This document shows positions 44,581-55,139 of a DNA stretch of 64,000 bases, piece by piece. The stretch lies in NCBI GenBank assembly GCA_902762615.1, contig CACWOX010000005.1:41192-105191 (forward strand). Direction: 5' to 3'. Source of the DNA: an uncultured Ruminococcus sp. (lineage in GTDB: Bacteria > Bacillota > Clostridia > Oscillospirales > Acutalibacteraceae). The position numbers were made by a program, and so were the translations under genes. Position 1 is the first letter of the stretch, and every line of letters starts with the position of its first letter. The notes beneath the pieces were generated by a model. That model saw only the letters and a list, made by a program, of their open reading frames with translations. It had not been told where the DNA came from and searched no databases.

Positions 44581-44634
44581 ACAGCCGTTCTCGCAGGACA
44601 CTTTGTCTGCCTGTGTTGGGAACGGCTGTTTTGA
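44581..44634 (+). terminator. intrinsic terminator after the L,D-transpeptidase pair
   Basis: ACAGCCGTTC (44581-44590) pairs with GAACGGCTGT (44620-44629), followed by TTTTGATTTG. Confidence 0.85.
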
Positions 44635-44647
44635 TTTGTTGCTTGGC

Positions 44648-44676
44648 TTGACTTTTTTATTCCTGACATATAAAAT
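44648..44676 (+). promoter_or_regulatory. predicted promoter of truA
   Basis: TTGACT (44648-44653), 17-nt spacer, TAAAAT (44671-44676), 35 nt before the truA start. Confidence 0.65.
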
Positions 44677-44711
44677 TAAAAATGTAATGTCATATGCAAG
44701 GCGGAGAAAAC

Positions 44712-45455
44712 ATGCGTAACCTATTGGTCAGAATAAAATACGACGGAAGAAACTTCTGCGGCTGGCAGGTGCAGAACGACCTGCGAACAGTGCAGTCGGT
44801 TTTTCAGACCGTACTCAGGGATATTTTAAAGGAAAATGTGCCTGTTGTCGGATGCAGCCGCACAGACAGCGGCGTACACGCCAATGAATTCTGCGTGAAC
44901 TTCCGCACGGGCTGCCATATTCCATGCGAAAAGCTGCCTCTTGCGCTGAACGCAAAGCTTCCTCCGGATATAGCCGCATTTGACTGCGTGCAGGTGCCGG
45001 ATGATTTTCACGCCCGTTACAGCTGCCGGGGCAAACAGTACAGGTATCTCATACTCAACGCTCCCATGCGAGACCCTTTTTTGCATGCGAGAGCACTGTG
45101 GTACAAATATCCTCTTAATGCGAAGCTTATGAACAGTCAGGCGCGGGATTATATCGGAACGCACGATTTTTCCGCCTTCTGTTCGGCAAACAGCGACGTA
45201 GCGGACAAGGTGCGCACGGTGACGGAGTGCGGTGTGAGGCGGCTGCCGGACGATGAGCGAATCATTGAATTTACCGTGACTGCCGACGGATTTCTATACA
45301 ATATGGTGCGCATAATGGTGGGAACTCTGCTTGAAATAGCGGCAGGTAGGATTCCCGAAGATTCTATTCCATCGATCATCGCTGCGGGAGACAGAAGCAA
45401 TGCGGGGGCTACCGCCGACGCGGCAGGATTATATCTCAATAAGGTATTGTATTAA
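44712..45455 (+). CDS. truA: tRNA pseudouridine(38-40) synthase TruA
   Basis: Makes pseudouridine at positions 38-40 of the tRNA anticodon arm. 247 residues from ATG 44712 (AAGGCGGAG upstream); six more codons exist 5' without a site. Motifs: IKYDGRNFCGWQVQ, the catalytic GCSRTDSGVHA (Asp near residue 55), HARYSCRGKQYRYLI, FLYNMVRIMVGTLLEI. In many Firmicutes truA follows rplQ and ecf genes; here it has moved about 5 kb away. Confidence 0.96.
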   Translation: MRNLLVRIKYDGRNFCGWQVQNDLRTVQSVFQTVLRDILKENVPVVGCSRTDSGVHANEFCVNFRTGCHIPCEKLPLALNAKLPPDIAAFDCVQVPDDFHARYSCRGKQYRYLILNAPMRDPFLHARALWYKYPLNAKLMNSQARDYIGTHDFSAFCSANSDVADKVRTVTECGVRRLPDDERIIEFTVTADGFLYNMVRIMVGTLLEIAAGRIPEDSIPSIIAAGDRSNAGATADAAGLYLNKVLY

Positions 45456-45475
45456 CTGAAATTGTGTGCTATAAT
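45447..45475 (+). promoter_or_regulatory. predicted promoter of the DUF5711 gene
   Basis: TTGTAT (45447-45452), 17-nt spacer, TATAAT (45470-45475), TGC extended -10. The -35 box overlaps the last codons of truA. Confidence 0.6.
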
Positions 45476-45558
45476 ATCAGTTGACTCTTATGAGTTAAAG
45501 CATCAGTTTATAATGAGTTTATCTTACAGTGGCATCATTACAGGAGGGATACGGATAA

Positions 45559-46785
45559 ATGGCTGGCGATATGAAGGATAAAACAAGCTCCAAGGCGAAT
45601 GCCGAAAAGAAAAAAGCCGGAACATTGGCAAAGGCTTCGGATATTGTGCGCGGTTTTCCGGGCGATGACAATTTTAAGCTCGTGGTGAAGGGAATATTTG
45701 CCGCTGCCGCGCTGCTTTCTCTGCTTTTGCTGATAATAGCAGGTGCTGATCTCAGACCCTCGGCGGTGGTTCAAGGCGTAAAGGAAAAGTACGCGTTTAC
45801 CCACGCTTCGGGGGACGGGTTTCCTGTGGATATTACCGGCGGCAGGATTATCAGGGCATCGGGAGTGACCAAGGGAACGGCAGTGCTTACCAATACCAAA
45901 TGCCTGATTTATGATGGCAAAGGCAGAGAGGTGATCTCTGTCAATCATGATCTGGCGTCTCCGGCAATGGAAAGTGACGGAGAATACATTCTTCTTTTCG
46001 ACAGTATGGGCAAGGGTTTTACCGTCAGGACACTTTCTGATGTTATCAGCGAAGGCAAGACGGAAAATTCGATCATCTGCGCGGATATATCCCGCTCCGG
46101 ACGGTTTGCTCTGGTCACCAACAGCGAAACCAACAACGCGAGGCTGATCGTCTACTCTCCCGAGGGGAAGGTTTTGCACAAATGGAAATCTGTAAGCTAT
46201 AAGATTTCCGATGTTGCGATAAGTCCTTCCGGCAAATATATTGCGCTCTGTGGCTTCTCCTCCCAAAAAGGCGTGCTGGTGTCCACCGTTATTTTGCAGC
46301 AGGTCGGAGCAAAGGAAAACCTCAAGGAATTTACGTTTGAAAATACACTCATTGCCGATATAGCATTTCACGGAAACTCCGAGGTTGTAGCAATAGGCGA
46401 CGACCTTGCGGCATATCTTTCGGTCAAAAAGGACAATAATAAAATCTATGATTACGCGGGCAAAACCCTCAATTGCTATGATCTGAGTGAGAAAGGCGAA
46501 CTGGCACTGGTATTCTCAGGTCATTCCGACGGCAGGAATTCATCGGTTGTGGTGATAGACAGCAGCTGTCTGGAAAAGGCTAAAATTGAAACCGCTATGA
46601 CCTCTCCTTATGTCAACCTCGGAAACGGACAGATTCATCTCTTGCATCAGTCGGGTGTCAGCAGCTATAATTACAAGGGAAAGCTGCTCAGGCAGTCGGA
46701 GGTTCAGGCTGACTGTCAGTCGATATTCACCTCAGAGGGAAGGCTGCTGGCAGAGGGTATCATGTATCTGAGTGAAATTGGCTGA
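45559..46785 (+). CDS. DUF5711 family membrane-anchored protein
   Basis: A 408-residue protein with a charged cytoplasmic N-terminus, one membrane segment (about residues 43-63, VVKGIFAAAALLSLLLLIIAG) and a large outer region built of repeated short beta motifs such as SPAMESDGEYILLFDS, DISRSGRFALVTNSE, AISPSGKYIALCGFS and DLSEKGELALVFSG. The spacing suggests a seven-bladed beta-propeller, the fold I would expect for DUF5711. No enzymatic motif is visible. It stands upstream of a CvpA-like gene and pgsA. Confidence 0.75.
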   Translation: MAGDMKDKTSSKANAEKKKAGTLAKASDIVRGFPGDDNFKLVVKGIFAAAALLSLLLLIIAGADLRPSAVVQGVKEKYAFTHASGDGFPVDITGGRIIRASGVTKGTAVLTNTKCLIYDGKGREVISVNHDLASPAMESDGEYILLFDSMGKGFTVRTLSDVISEGKTENSIICADISRSGRFALVTNSETNNARLIVYSPEGKVLHKWKSVSYKISDVAISPSGKYIALCGFSSQKGVLVSTVILQQVGAKENLKEFTFENTLIADIAFHGNSEVVAIGDDLAAYLSVKKDNNKIYDYAGKTLNCYDLSEKGELALVFSGHSDGRNSSVVVIDSSCLEKAKIETAMTSPYVNLGNGQIHLLHQSGVSSYNYKGKLLRQSEVQADCQSIFTSEGRLLAEGIMYLSEIG

Positions 46786-46824
46786 GTCAGTGAGGCTGAA
46801 ATTGTTAATTTTATTTGAATGAGG

Positions 46825-46853
46825 TTGTTATTACAGTGTTTTTGTGTTATGAT
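46825..46853 (+). promoter_or_regulatory. predicted promoter of the CvpA-like gene
   Basis: TTGTTA (46825-46830), 17-nt spacer, TATGAT (46848-46853), TGT extended -10. Confidence 0.55.
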
Positions 46854-46919
46854 ATCTTGAAAGTCTGTTATCAGAGCTGTTATACCATTAAAAAATGACC
46901 CTGAAGGGAGTTAATTGCA

Positions 46920-47651
46920 TTGTTGGGAATAGTACTTGACGCAGCTACAGTAGTTTTCTTCATATACATGTTTAAGAAGTGCGCGGTTAAATCGCAGCTA
47001 AAAAACGCGGTGGAATCCCTTATATTTATCGCTTCCGCCGTTGTATCGGTGCCGATAGGGGTTTTTTTAGGAGATTTCTGCTATTCGAGCTTTTTCCGTT
47101 CGGTTATAGTTAACAGAGTTGAGTCCATCGTTACCACATCGGGCGACGTTGATACCACTCTCAATCCCGTAGAGAGAATCATGTCGGGTATGCCTACCAT
47201 GGTGAACAACGGTGCGAGAATTTATAATACTACGACAGGCGACAGTTTGAACCAGATCAACAAAATTTTAGCCGGAGATCTTTCCAATGCAACCGGTGAG
47301 ATTGTTGATATTATCGCAAGACCCGTGATCGACGGAGTGGTGAGAGCGTTGTTTTTTGCCATTGCCTTTGCCGGCTGCTACCGTCTGTTCAGAGCGTTTT
47401 ACCCCACTATAGAAGCCTATTTTTACAATCCCGACCGCGCAGCCGTCTCACCGACCAACGGTATGGTACTTGGAGCCGGAAGAGTAGTGGTAATTTTCCT
47501 TATTGTGCTGTCTATGCTTCAGCTTGTGGGACCTGTGCTGCCTGATTTCATTCTTTTCCGACCCTCGCTGTATTCTCAGTCGTTTATTTTCAAGCTGTTC
47601 AGCGAAAATAATCTGATCATGCTGTTTCTCGGTGAAGGGCTTACGGTATAA
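46920..47651 (+). CDS. CvpA-like membrane protein
   Basis: A 243-residue membrane protein from a TTG start nine nt after AAGGGAG. Hydrophobic segments fall at about 3-20, 30-55, 140-158 and 185-210. The opening (LGIVLDAATVVFFIYMFKKCAVKSQLKNAVESLI) has the CvpA-type pattern. CvpA proteins affect envelope homeostasis; a precise activity is not known. Only 40 nt separate it from pgsA, so the two likely share a transcript. Confidence 0.65.
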   Translation: MLGIVLDAATVVFFIYMFKKCAVKSQLKNAVESLIFIASAVVSVPIGVFLGDFCYSSFFRSVIVNRVESIVTTSGDVDTTLNPVERIMSGMPTMVNNGARIYNTTTGDSLNQINKILAGDLSNATGEIVDIIARPVIDGVVRALFFAIAFAGCYRLFRAFYPTIEAYFYNPDRAAVSPTNGMVLGAGRVVVIFLIVLSMLQLVGPVLPDFILFRPSLYSQSFIFKLFSENNLIMLFLGEGLTV

Positions 47652-47691
47652 TGTGTAATTATTCCTTATCAGAATGGGGTGTGAGTTGATC

Positions 47692-48315
47692 ATGAATATT
47701 CCCAATACGCTTACGGTATTCCGTATTATTATGATACCGTTTTTCTGTGTGTTTTTTGTAATGGGACCGCAGTATTATCCCTATGCGGGAATCGTGCTGG
47801 TGTTGTCGGGATTGTCCGACATGTTCGACGGCTTCTTAGCACGCAAGCTGCATCAGGAGACCGAAATAGGCAAGATTCTCGATCCTGTTGCCGATAAGCT
47901 GACCCTCGGAGCAGTGGTAATAAGCATGTGGTTTGTCTATCACAAGAATTATCCGTGGATAACGCTTGCTCTTGGAATTATGTTTGTCAAGGAGCTTCTC
48001 ATGGCTATAGGCGGCTTGGTTATAGTTAAGAGGGGCAGAAAGCTTGTCAAGGCAAAATGGTGGGGAAAGGTAGCGACGGTCGTGTTTTACGCCTGCATGA
48101 TCTCCATTGTTGCGCTGAATATATTTGCCAATGATTTGCGGCTTGAGATCATTGTGCCGGTAATCGCGCTTTTTGCGGCTGTGATCATGCTGATCGCGCT
48201 GGGAATGTATTTCCGAATGGGACTTAAAATACTCCGCGGCGAACATGTTTCGGGCACCATTGATTTTGAAAAGGATAAGATCAAAAAGGTACAGTCACAA
48301 AAGGACATTGCCTGA
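47692..48315 (+). CDS. pgsA: CDP-diacylglycerol--glycerol-3-phosphate 3-phosphatidyltransferase
   Basis: Commits CDP-diacylglycerol to phosphatidylglycerol. 207 residues from ATG 47692; six more codons upstream start without a good site. The CDP-alcohol phosphotransferase motif is complete: SDMFDGFLARKLHQETEIGK followed by ILDPVADK (D-x2-D-G-x2-A-R-x8-G-x3-D-x3-D). Four or five membrane segments follow. NIPNTLTVFRI at the N-terminus is typical for PgsA. Confidence 0.95.
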   Translation: MNIPNTLTVFRIIMIPFFCVFFVMGPQYYPYAGIVLVLSGLSDMFDGFLARKLHQETEIGKILDPVADKLTLGAVVISMWFVYHKNYPWITLALGIMFVKELLMAIGGLVIVKRGRKLVKAKWWGKVATVVFYACMISIVALNIFANDLRLEIIVPVIALFAAVIMLIALGMYFRMGLKILRGEHVSGTIDFEKDKIKKVQSQKDIA

Positions 48316-48347
48316 TAAGGCAAAAGTGAATCAAAAATAACGCAAGC

Positions 48348-48376
48348 CTCTGCTCCGACGGAGCAGAGTGTTTTTT
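48348..48376 (+). terminator. intrinsic terminator after pgsA
   Basis: CTCTGCTC (48348-48355) pairs with GAGCAGAG (48361-48368) around a 5-nt loop, then TGTTTTTT. Confidence 0.88.
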
Positions 48377-48422
48377 ACCAGCCGCAAATGGCGGCGTGTG
48401 GATGAAAGGAAGTGCGAGGATA

Positions 48423-50945
<2,523 letters not shown>

Positions 50946-50954
50946 ATAATGGAA

Positions 50955-50999
50955 GGGATTGACCTGCGACCCGTGAGCCGTGCGGTCAATCCCTTGTTT
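50955..50999 (+). terminator. hairpin terminator after the ClpE-like gene
   Basis: GGGATTGACC (50955-50964) pairs perfectly with GGTCAATCCC (50984-50993); the following TTGTTTG is a weak T-tract, so termination may be partial and rsmE could be reached by read-through. Confidence 0.65.
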
Positions 51000-51019
51000 G
51001 ATGTTCGGAGGAATCATTT

Positions 51020-51766
51020 ATGCCGAGATTTTTCATTGAAAACATTGACAGGCAGCCGGGAGACAGTATCACTATCACCGGACAGGACGCCCTGCATATT
51101 TCCAAATCGCTTCGCATGAAGCCGGGGGAGACCCTTACCGTGTGCGGAGGTCTGGGAGTGGATATGCTTTGCGAGATAACGGCAGTCATGGAGGGAAGTG
51201 TTGAGCTTTGCGTGATAGAAAGAACGGCGACCGACAGCGAGCCTTCGGTTAAAATTACGCTTTATCAGGGGCTTCCCAAGGGGGATAAGCTGGAGCTTAT
51301 CATTGAGAAGAGCATTGAATTGGGCGTGTGTGAAATAACGCCGGTGCTTATGCAGCGCTCAGTCTCACGTCCCGATCAGAAATCCGCCGCCAAAAAGCAC
51401 GAGCGCTACCAGAAGCAGGCTCTTTCAGCCGCCAAGCAGTGCGGAAGGGGAATCATTCCAACCGTTAACGAGATGATTACCTTCACCGCCATGACGGACC
51501 GCCTGAAAACACACGGCGCGGTCATATTCTTCTACGAGTGCGGCGGAGAGCCGCTTTCCACGGTTCTGGAAAGAATAAAGGAAGACGAAATCACGGACGT
51601 AGCCATTGTCATCGGACCCGAGGGAGGCTTTGACACCGCCGAAGCAGGTGCGCTTGCATCGGCAGGCGCATTTATCGCCACTCTCGGAAAGAGAATACTC
51701 CGCACCGAAACCGCGCCAATCGCAGCCATTGCCGCCATTATGTACGCTACCGGCAATATGGACTGA
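51020..51766 (+). CDS. rsmE: 16S rRNA (uracil(1498)-N(3))-methyltransferase
   Basis: Methylates U1498 of 16S rRNA near the decoding site using SAM. 248 residues with an N-terminal PUA-like domain (ITGQDALHISKSLRMKPGETL) and a SPOUT domain: YQGLPKGDKLELIIEKSIELGV, KKHERYQKQALSAAKQCGRG, and the knot motif VIGPEGGFDTAEA with LGKRILRTETAPIAAI. Its 3' end overlaps the convergent regulator gene by 20 nt. Confidence 0.96.
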   Translation: MPRFFIENIDRQPGDSITITGQDALHISKSLRMKPGETLTVCGGLGVDMLCEITAVMEGSVELCVIERTATDSEPSVKITLYQGLPKGDKLELIIEKSIELGVCEITPVLMQRSVSRPDQKSAAKKHERYQKQALSAAKQCGRGIIPTVNEMITFTAMTDRLKTHGAVIFFYECGGEPLSTVLERIKEDEITDVAIVIGPEGGFDTAEAGALASAGAFIATLGKRILRTETAPIAAIAAIMYATGNMD

Positions 51767-53129
51767 TTATCTCTCTCAGCAGTTCCACACCGGAGCGCAT
51801 ATCGTCGGGCGCAATGCCCGCAAAGCTCAGTCTGAGCCGCGCCGTGCCTTCCGGCGACTCCATGGGAATCACCAGCACGCCGCCTTCCAGCGCTTTGGAG
51901 GCGAGCTCCGCCGAGCTTTCGGCGCAGTCCATGGAAAGCTCTGCGCAGAGTGCCGTTTCGGCAAGGCGGATTTTAGCGTGTGAGCCGAAGTATTCTTGCA
52001 GCAAGGAGAGAAGCTGCTCACTTTTTTCTGAATAGATCTTACGCAGCCTGCGCAGCCTTTTTTCGATGTGACCGTCACGTATGTATTCGGCAAGCGCAAG
52101 CTGCTCTGTTTTTGAGGAGGTCTGATTGTAGGAGGCACCTCTGCTGCGGTAAAGCGCAGCAAGGTCAGGAGGCAGTACCATGTAGCTTATTCGCACCGAG
52201 GGCATAAGCAGCTTTGAAAAGGAGCCGAGATAAATGACCCTGCTGTCTCCACCCATTCCCTGCATTGCGGGGACAGGATGCGACCTGAACCGCAGTGCGC
52301 CGTTGTAGTCGTCCTCTATAATGATTCCGTCGGAGCGTTCAGCCCATTCCAGAATTTCGGCACGGCGGCTCACAGGCATGGGACGCCCCATACTTTCGGT
52401 GTTGGAGGGATTGAGATAAAGCACCTTCGCGCCGGATTCGTACAGTTCCCGCGGAATAACGCCGTACCGGTCATGCCCGAGCGGCGTTATATTCAGCCGG
52501 AAGTCGCGGAATACCCTTTCGGCGTGAGGAAAGCAGGGGGATTCAATCCCCACATGCTCTGCCCGTTTGCCCAGCAGACCGCATAGCAGCGAGAGCAGCG
52601 GCTGCACGCCTGCGCCTATCACGATTCGCTCAGGGGTGGAATTGACTCCACGCAGCAGCATGCCGTAATGCGACAGCTGCCGACGAAGCTCCGGCTCCCC
52701 CTGATAATGTCCGTATGACAGCACGACTTCCTCGCTGCTCAATGCCGCGCGGACGTACTTGCGCCACAGATCGAGATCGGAGCTTCGGCTGTCAACATAT
52801 CGGCTGCCGAAGTCGTATTTTATTTCGTCGGTGCGTTCGCTTTCAGATGTATCGGGTTCGGGCGAAAGGGTGCTTTCGTGAACCAATGCTTCCACATAGT
52901 ATCCGCTCTGAGGGCGGCTCACCAGATAGCCTTCCACGCAAAGCTGCTGGTATGCCTGCTCCACAGTGGTGCGGCTGACGCCAAGCTCCTCCGAAATGCG
53001 TCGTATGGAGGGCATTTTTTCCCCTACGGCAAGACCGCCGCCGCATATCCTTTCGCGTATGCTGTCATAAAGCTGTCTGTACATGGGAATTTCGGATTTT
53101 ACGTCGAGAAATATCGGCTCATATATCAT
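51747..53129 (-). CDS. MocR/PdxR-type GntR regulator with aminotransferase domain
   Basis: A 460-residue fusion: a winged helix-turn-helix (PSIRRISEELGVSRTTVEQAYQQLCVEGYL, about 33-62) joined to a fold-type I aminotransferase domain. The PLP-binding Lys sits in YLGSFSKLLMPSVRISYMV; the substrate-contact segment IIEDDYNGALRF is present. Such PdxR proteins sense PLP and control vitamin B6 genes. The start ATG lies 6 nt after GAGAGGAG; an 11-codon longer frame is not used. It diverges from an ECF S component and a pyridoxal kinase, which makes B6 control the likely job. Confidence 0.88.
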   Translation of the reverse strand: MIYEPIFLDVKSEIPMYRQLYDSIRERICGGGLAVGEKMPSIRRISEELGVSRTTVEQAYQQLCVEGYLVSRPQSGYYVEALVHESTLSPEPDTSESERTDEIKYDFGSRYVDSRSSDLDLWRKYVRAALSSEEVVLSYGHYQGEPELRRQLSHYGMLLRGVNSTPERIVIGAGVQPLLSLLCGLLGKRAEHVGIESPCFPHAERVFRDFRLNITPLGHDRYGVIPRELYESGAKVLYLNPSNTESMGRPMPVSRRAEILEWAERSDGIIIEDDYNGALRFRSHPVPAMQGMGGDSRVIYLGSFSKLLMPSVRISYMVLPPDLAALYRSRGASYNQTSSKTEQLALAEYIRDGHIEKRLRRLRKIYSEKSEQLLSLLQEYFGSHAKIRLAETALCAELSMDCAESSAELASKALEGGVLVIPMESPEGTARLRLSFAGIAPDDMRSGVELLREIISPYCR

Positions 53130-53221
53130 AATAAACTCCTCTCTGCGCGGTTTGCATTCCAAACTGTCACATTAAAAATAGTTAAAATTGTGTATTTTCA
53201 AATGCACAGTTATGATGTATT

Positions 53222-53249
53222 ATTATAGCAGTTCAACGTTGAAAGTCAA
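53222..53249 (-). promoter_or_regulatory. predicted promoter of the PdxR-type regulator
   Basis: Minus strand TTGACT (53249-53244), 16-nt spacer, TATAAT (53227-53222), TGC extended -10. Confidence 0.7.
53232..53243. promoter_or_regulatory. palindromic operator candidate TTCAACGTTGAA
   Basis: A perfect 12-bp palindrome placed entirely within the spacer of the regulator promoter and overlapping a weak TTGAAA-N17-TTAAAA promoter candidate (53239-53267) for the divergent transport gene. Binding there would block both directions. Confidence 0.55.
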
Positions 53250-53316
53250 TATTTTTTTCCGTTAAAAGTCTACTGACAAACTATATTTTAATTTGATAAA
53301 AAGGAGAATGATAAAT

Positions 53317-53964
53317 ATGAGCAATTTTAACGACAAGAAAAATCCTGCGCTGATGATAGCGAAGGTGGGCATTATGGCGGCTTTGAGCTATCTTGCATTT
53401 ACGTTTATCCAGATCAAGATACCTGCCGGTCCCGATTTTACATCGTTCCATCTGGGCAATACCTTCTGTGTGCTGGCAGCGCTGCTCTTTGGCGGCGTGC
53501 CGGGCGGCATTGCCGGCGCTATCGGTATGACGATAGGCGATCTGCTGGATCCCGTTTACATCACGTCAGCCCCCAAGACCTTCCTGCTCAAGCTGCTCAT
53601 AGGTGTGATCGCGGGAGTGGTCGCCCACAAAATAGGCAAAATTTCCCTGCGCACATCGGAAGGTCATACCCAGCCCGCAAAGCATGTATTCCTCTGGAGC
53701 CTGCTCGGGTCGTCTGCCGGAATGCTTTTCAATGTAATTGCCGAGCCTGTGGTTTCGTATTTTTACAAGAGATACATTTTAGGCGTTGACGCCGAGGCGT
53801 CCGCTATTCTTGCCAAGCTTCAGAGCCTTACCACATTCGTGAATGCGATTCTGACGGTGATTATCGCGGTTGCGCTGTATCACGCCCTCAGACCGGCTCT
53901 TATCAAGGCAGGACTCTTTGATTACAACGTCGGCATAAGGAACAAGAGCATAGATAAGAAATAG
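53317..53964 (+). CDS. ECF transporter S component, probably for a vitamin B6 form
   Basis: A 215-residue membrane protein of six segments with the S-component opening IAKVGIMAALSYLAFTFIQIKIP and SFHLGNTFCVLAALLFGGVPGGIAGAIGMTIGDLLDPVYI. It would capture a vitamin and dock on a shared EcfAAT energising module encoded elsewhere. The start ATG 53317 is ten nt from AAGGAG. Placement between a PdxR-type regulator and a pyridoxal kinase points to pyridoxine, pyridoxal or pyridoxamine as substrate; sequence alone cannot separate this from other vitamins. Confidence 0.8.
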   Translation: MSNFNDKKNPALMIAKVGIMAALSYLAFTFIQIKIPAGPDFTSFHLGNTFCVLAALLFGGVPGGIAGAIGMTIGDLLDPVYITSAPKTFLLKLLIGVIAGVVAHKIGKISLRTSEGHTQPAKHVFLWSLLGSSAGMLFNVIAEPVVSYFYKRYILGVDAEASAILAKLQSLTTFVNAILTVIIAVALYHALRPALIKAGLFDYNVGIRNKSIDKK

Positions 53965-54072
53965 GTTGTTTCTTAGAAAAAAGGACATGCTGATAAGTGG
54001 CACATGATTTGCCATGAATCGGTGTGTCCTTAAATTGCTGTCGGCAATCATTCATGAAAGGCAGTTAAAAAT

Positions 54073-54894
54073 ATGAAGAGAATTGTTACCGTTCAGGATA
54101 TTTCGTGTGTCGGAAGGTGTTCGCTGACCGTGGCGCTTCCGATCATTTCAGCTATGGGAGTGGAGGCTTGTCCGCTTCCGACAGCTTTGCTTTCCACCCA
54201 CACATTATTTCCGGAGCCTGCTATATGCGACCTGACAGACAGAATCGAGGGTATTACCCGCCACTGGAAGCAGACGGGCGTCAGATTTGACGGCATTTAC
54301 ACGGGATATTTAGGTTCGCTCAGGCAGCTTGATATTATTTCGGGATTCATAGATGAATTCTGCGGCGACGGATTTGTATTCATTGATCCGGTGATGGGCG
54401 ACCACGGACGGCTCTATTCGGGTTTTACGACGGAATATGTGGAACAGATGGCGAGATTCTGCGGCAAGGGGGACGTGATCGTTCCCAATATGACCGAAGC
54501 CTGCTTTATGCTGGGTGAAAAGTACATAGGACACGACTATACCAAAGACGACCTCAAGGATATTCTGCGCAGGCTAACGGGACTGGGTGCGGCAAAGGCA
54601 ATTCTCACAGGCGTAAAACTGGAACCCGACCGACTTGGTGCGGCTGCATACGACAGCGAGAGCGGCGAGTACTTCCTTTGTATGGGGGACAGGGTTGAGG
54701 GCAGCTATCACGGAACGGGAGATATATTCTCTTCGGTCTGTGTGGGGGCGCTTGCCAAAGGCGAATCGTTGGGAGAGGCTGTGGAATCGGCGGTGAGCTT
54801 CACCTGTGAGTGTATAAAGCTCACACTTGGGGACGCGGCAGACAGAAGATTCGGTGTGAATTTTGAGAAGGCACTTCCTATTCTGACAAAGTAA
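54073..54894 (+). CDS. pyridoxal/pyridoxamine kinase (ribokinase fold)
   Basis: Phosphorylates B6 vitamers to trap them and form PLP. 273 residues with VQDISCVGRCSLTVALPIISAMG (pyridoxal kinase opening), PLPTALLSTHT, FDGIYTGYLGS, the VFIDPVMGDHGRLY metal-binding segment, PNMTEACFMLGE, ILTGVK, and the catalytic YHGTGDIFSS with the anion-hole GTGD. Forms a salvage pair with the ECF S component 108 nt upstream. Confidence 0.92.
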   Translation: MKRIVTVQDISCVGRCSLTVALPIISAMGVEACPLPTALLSTHTLFPEPAICDLTDRIEGITRHWKQTGVRFDGIYTGYLGSLRQLDIISGFIDEFCGDGFVFIDPVMGDHGRLYSGFTTEYVEQMARFCGKGDVIVPNMTEACFMLGEKYIGHDYTKDDLKDILRRLTGLGAAKAILTGVKLEPDRLGAAAYDSESGEYFLCMGDRVEGSYHGTGDIFSSVCVGALAKGESLGEAVESAVSFTCECIKLTLGDAADRRFGVNFEKALPILTK

Positions 54895-54908
54895 AAATTA
54901 CAAAATTG

Positions 54909-54950
54909 AAACCGGACGGACGTTGCTATTCAATGTTCGTCCGGTTTTTT
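54909..54950 (+). terminator. intrinsic terminator after the B6 salvage genes
   Basis: AACCGGACGGAC pairs with GTTCGTCCGGTT (one G-T pair), ending in TTTTTT. Confidence 0.9.
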
Positions 54951-55055
54951 CATGTAATTATTACCAAAAATTTTCAAATAAAGCGGCGCATTGTTACATT
55001 TATGTAATCAATTGTTAATGAACTGTAAATAAATCGGCTGAATTGGTTACAAATA

Positions 55056-55085
55056 TTGACAAACAGGTTTCAAATATGTTATAAT
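55056..55085 (+). promoter_or_regulatory. predicted promoter of the first lysozyme-like gene
   Basis: TTGACA (55056-55061), 18-nt spacer, TATAAT (55080-55085), TGT extended -10. Confidence 0.7.
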
Positions 55086-55139
55086 CCTCATGTCGTTTGA
55101 AAAAGAGTCAAACAAAATACAGAAAGAAGAATGATTCAA

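Noticed and set aside
53981..54031. hairpin AAGGACA/TGTCCTT with inner TGGCA/TGCCA before the pyridoxal kinase gene
   Set aside because: No T-tract and no match to a riboswitch core I know; could be a processing site but evidence is too thin.
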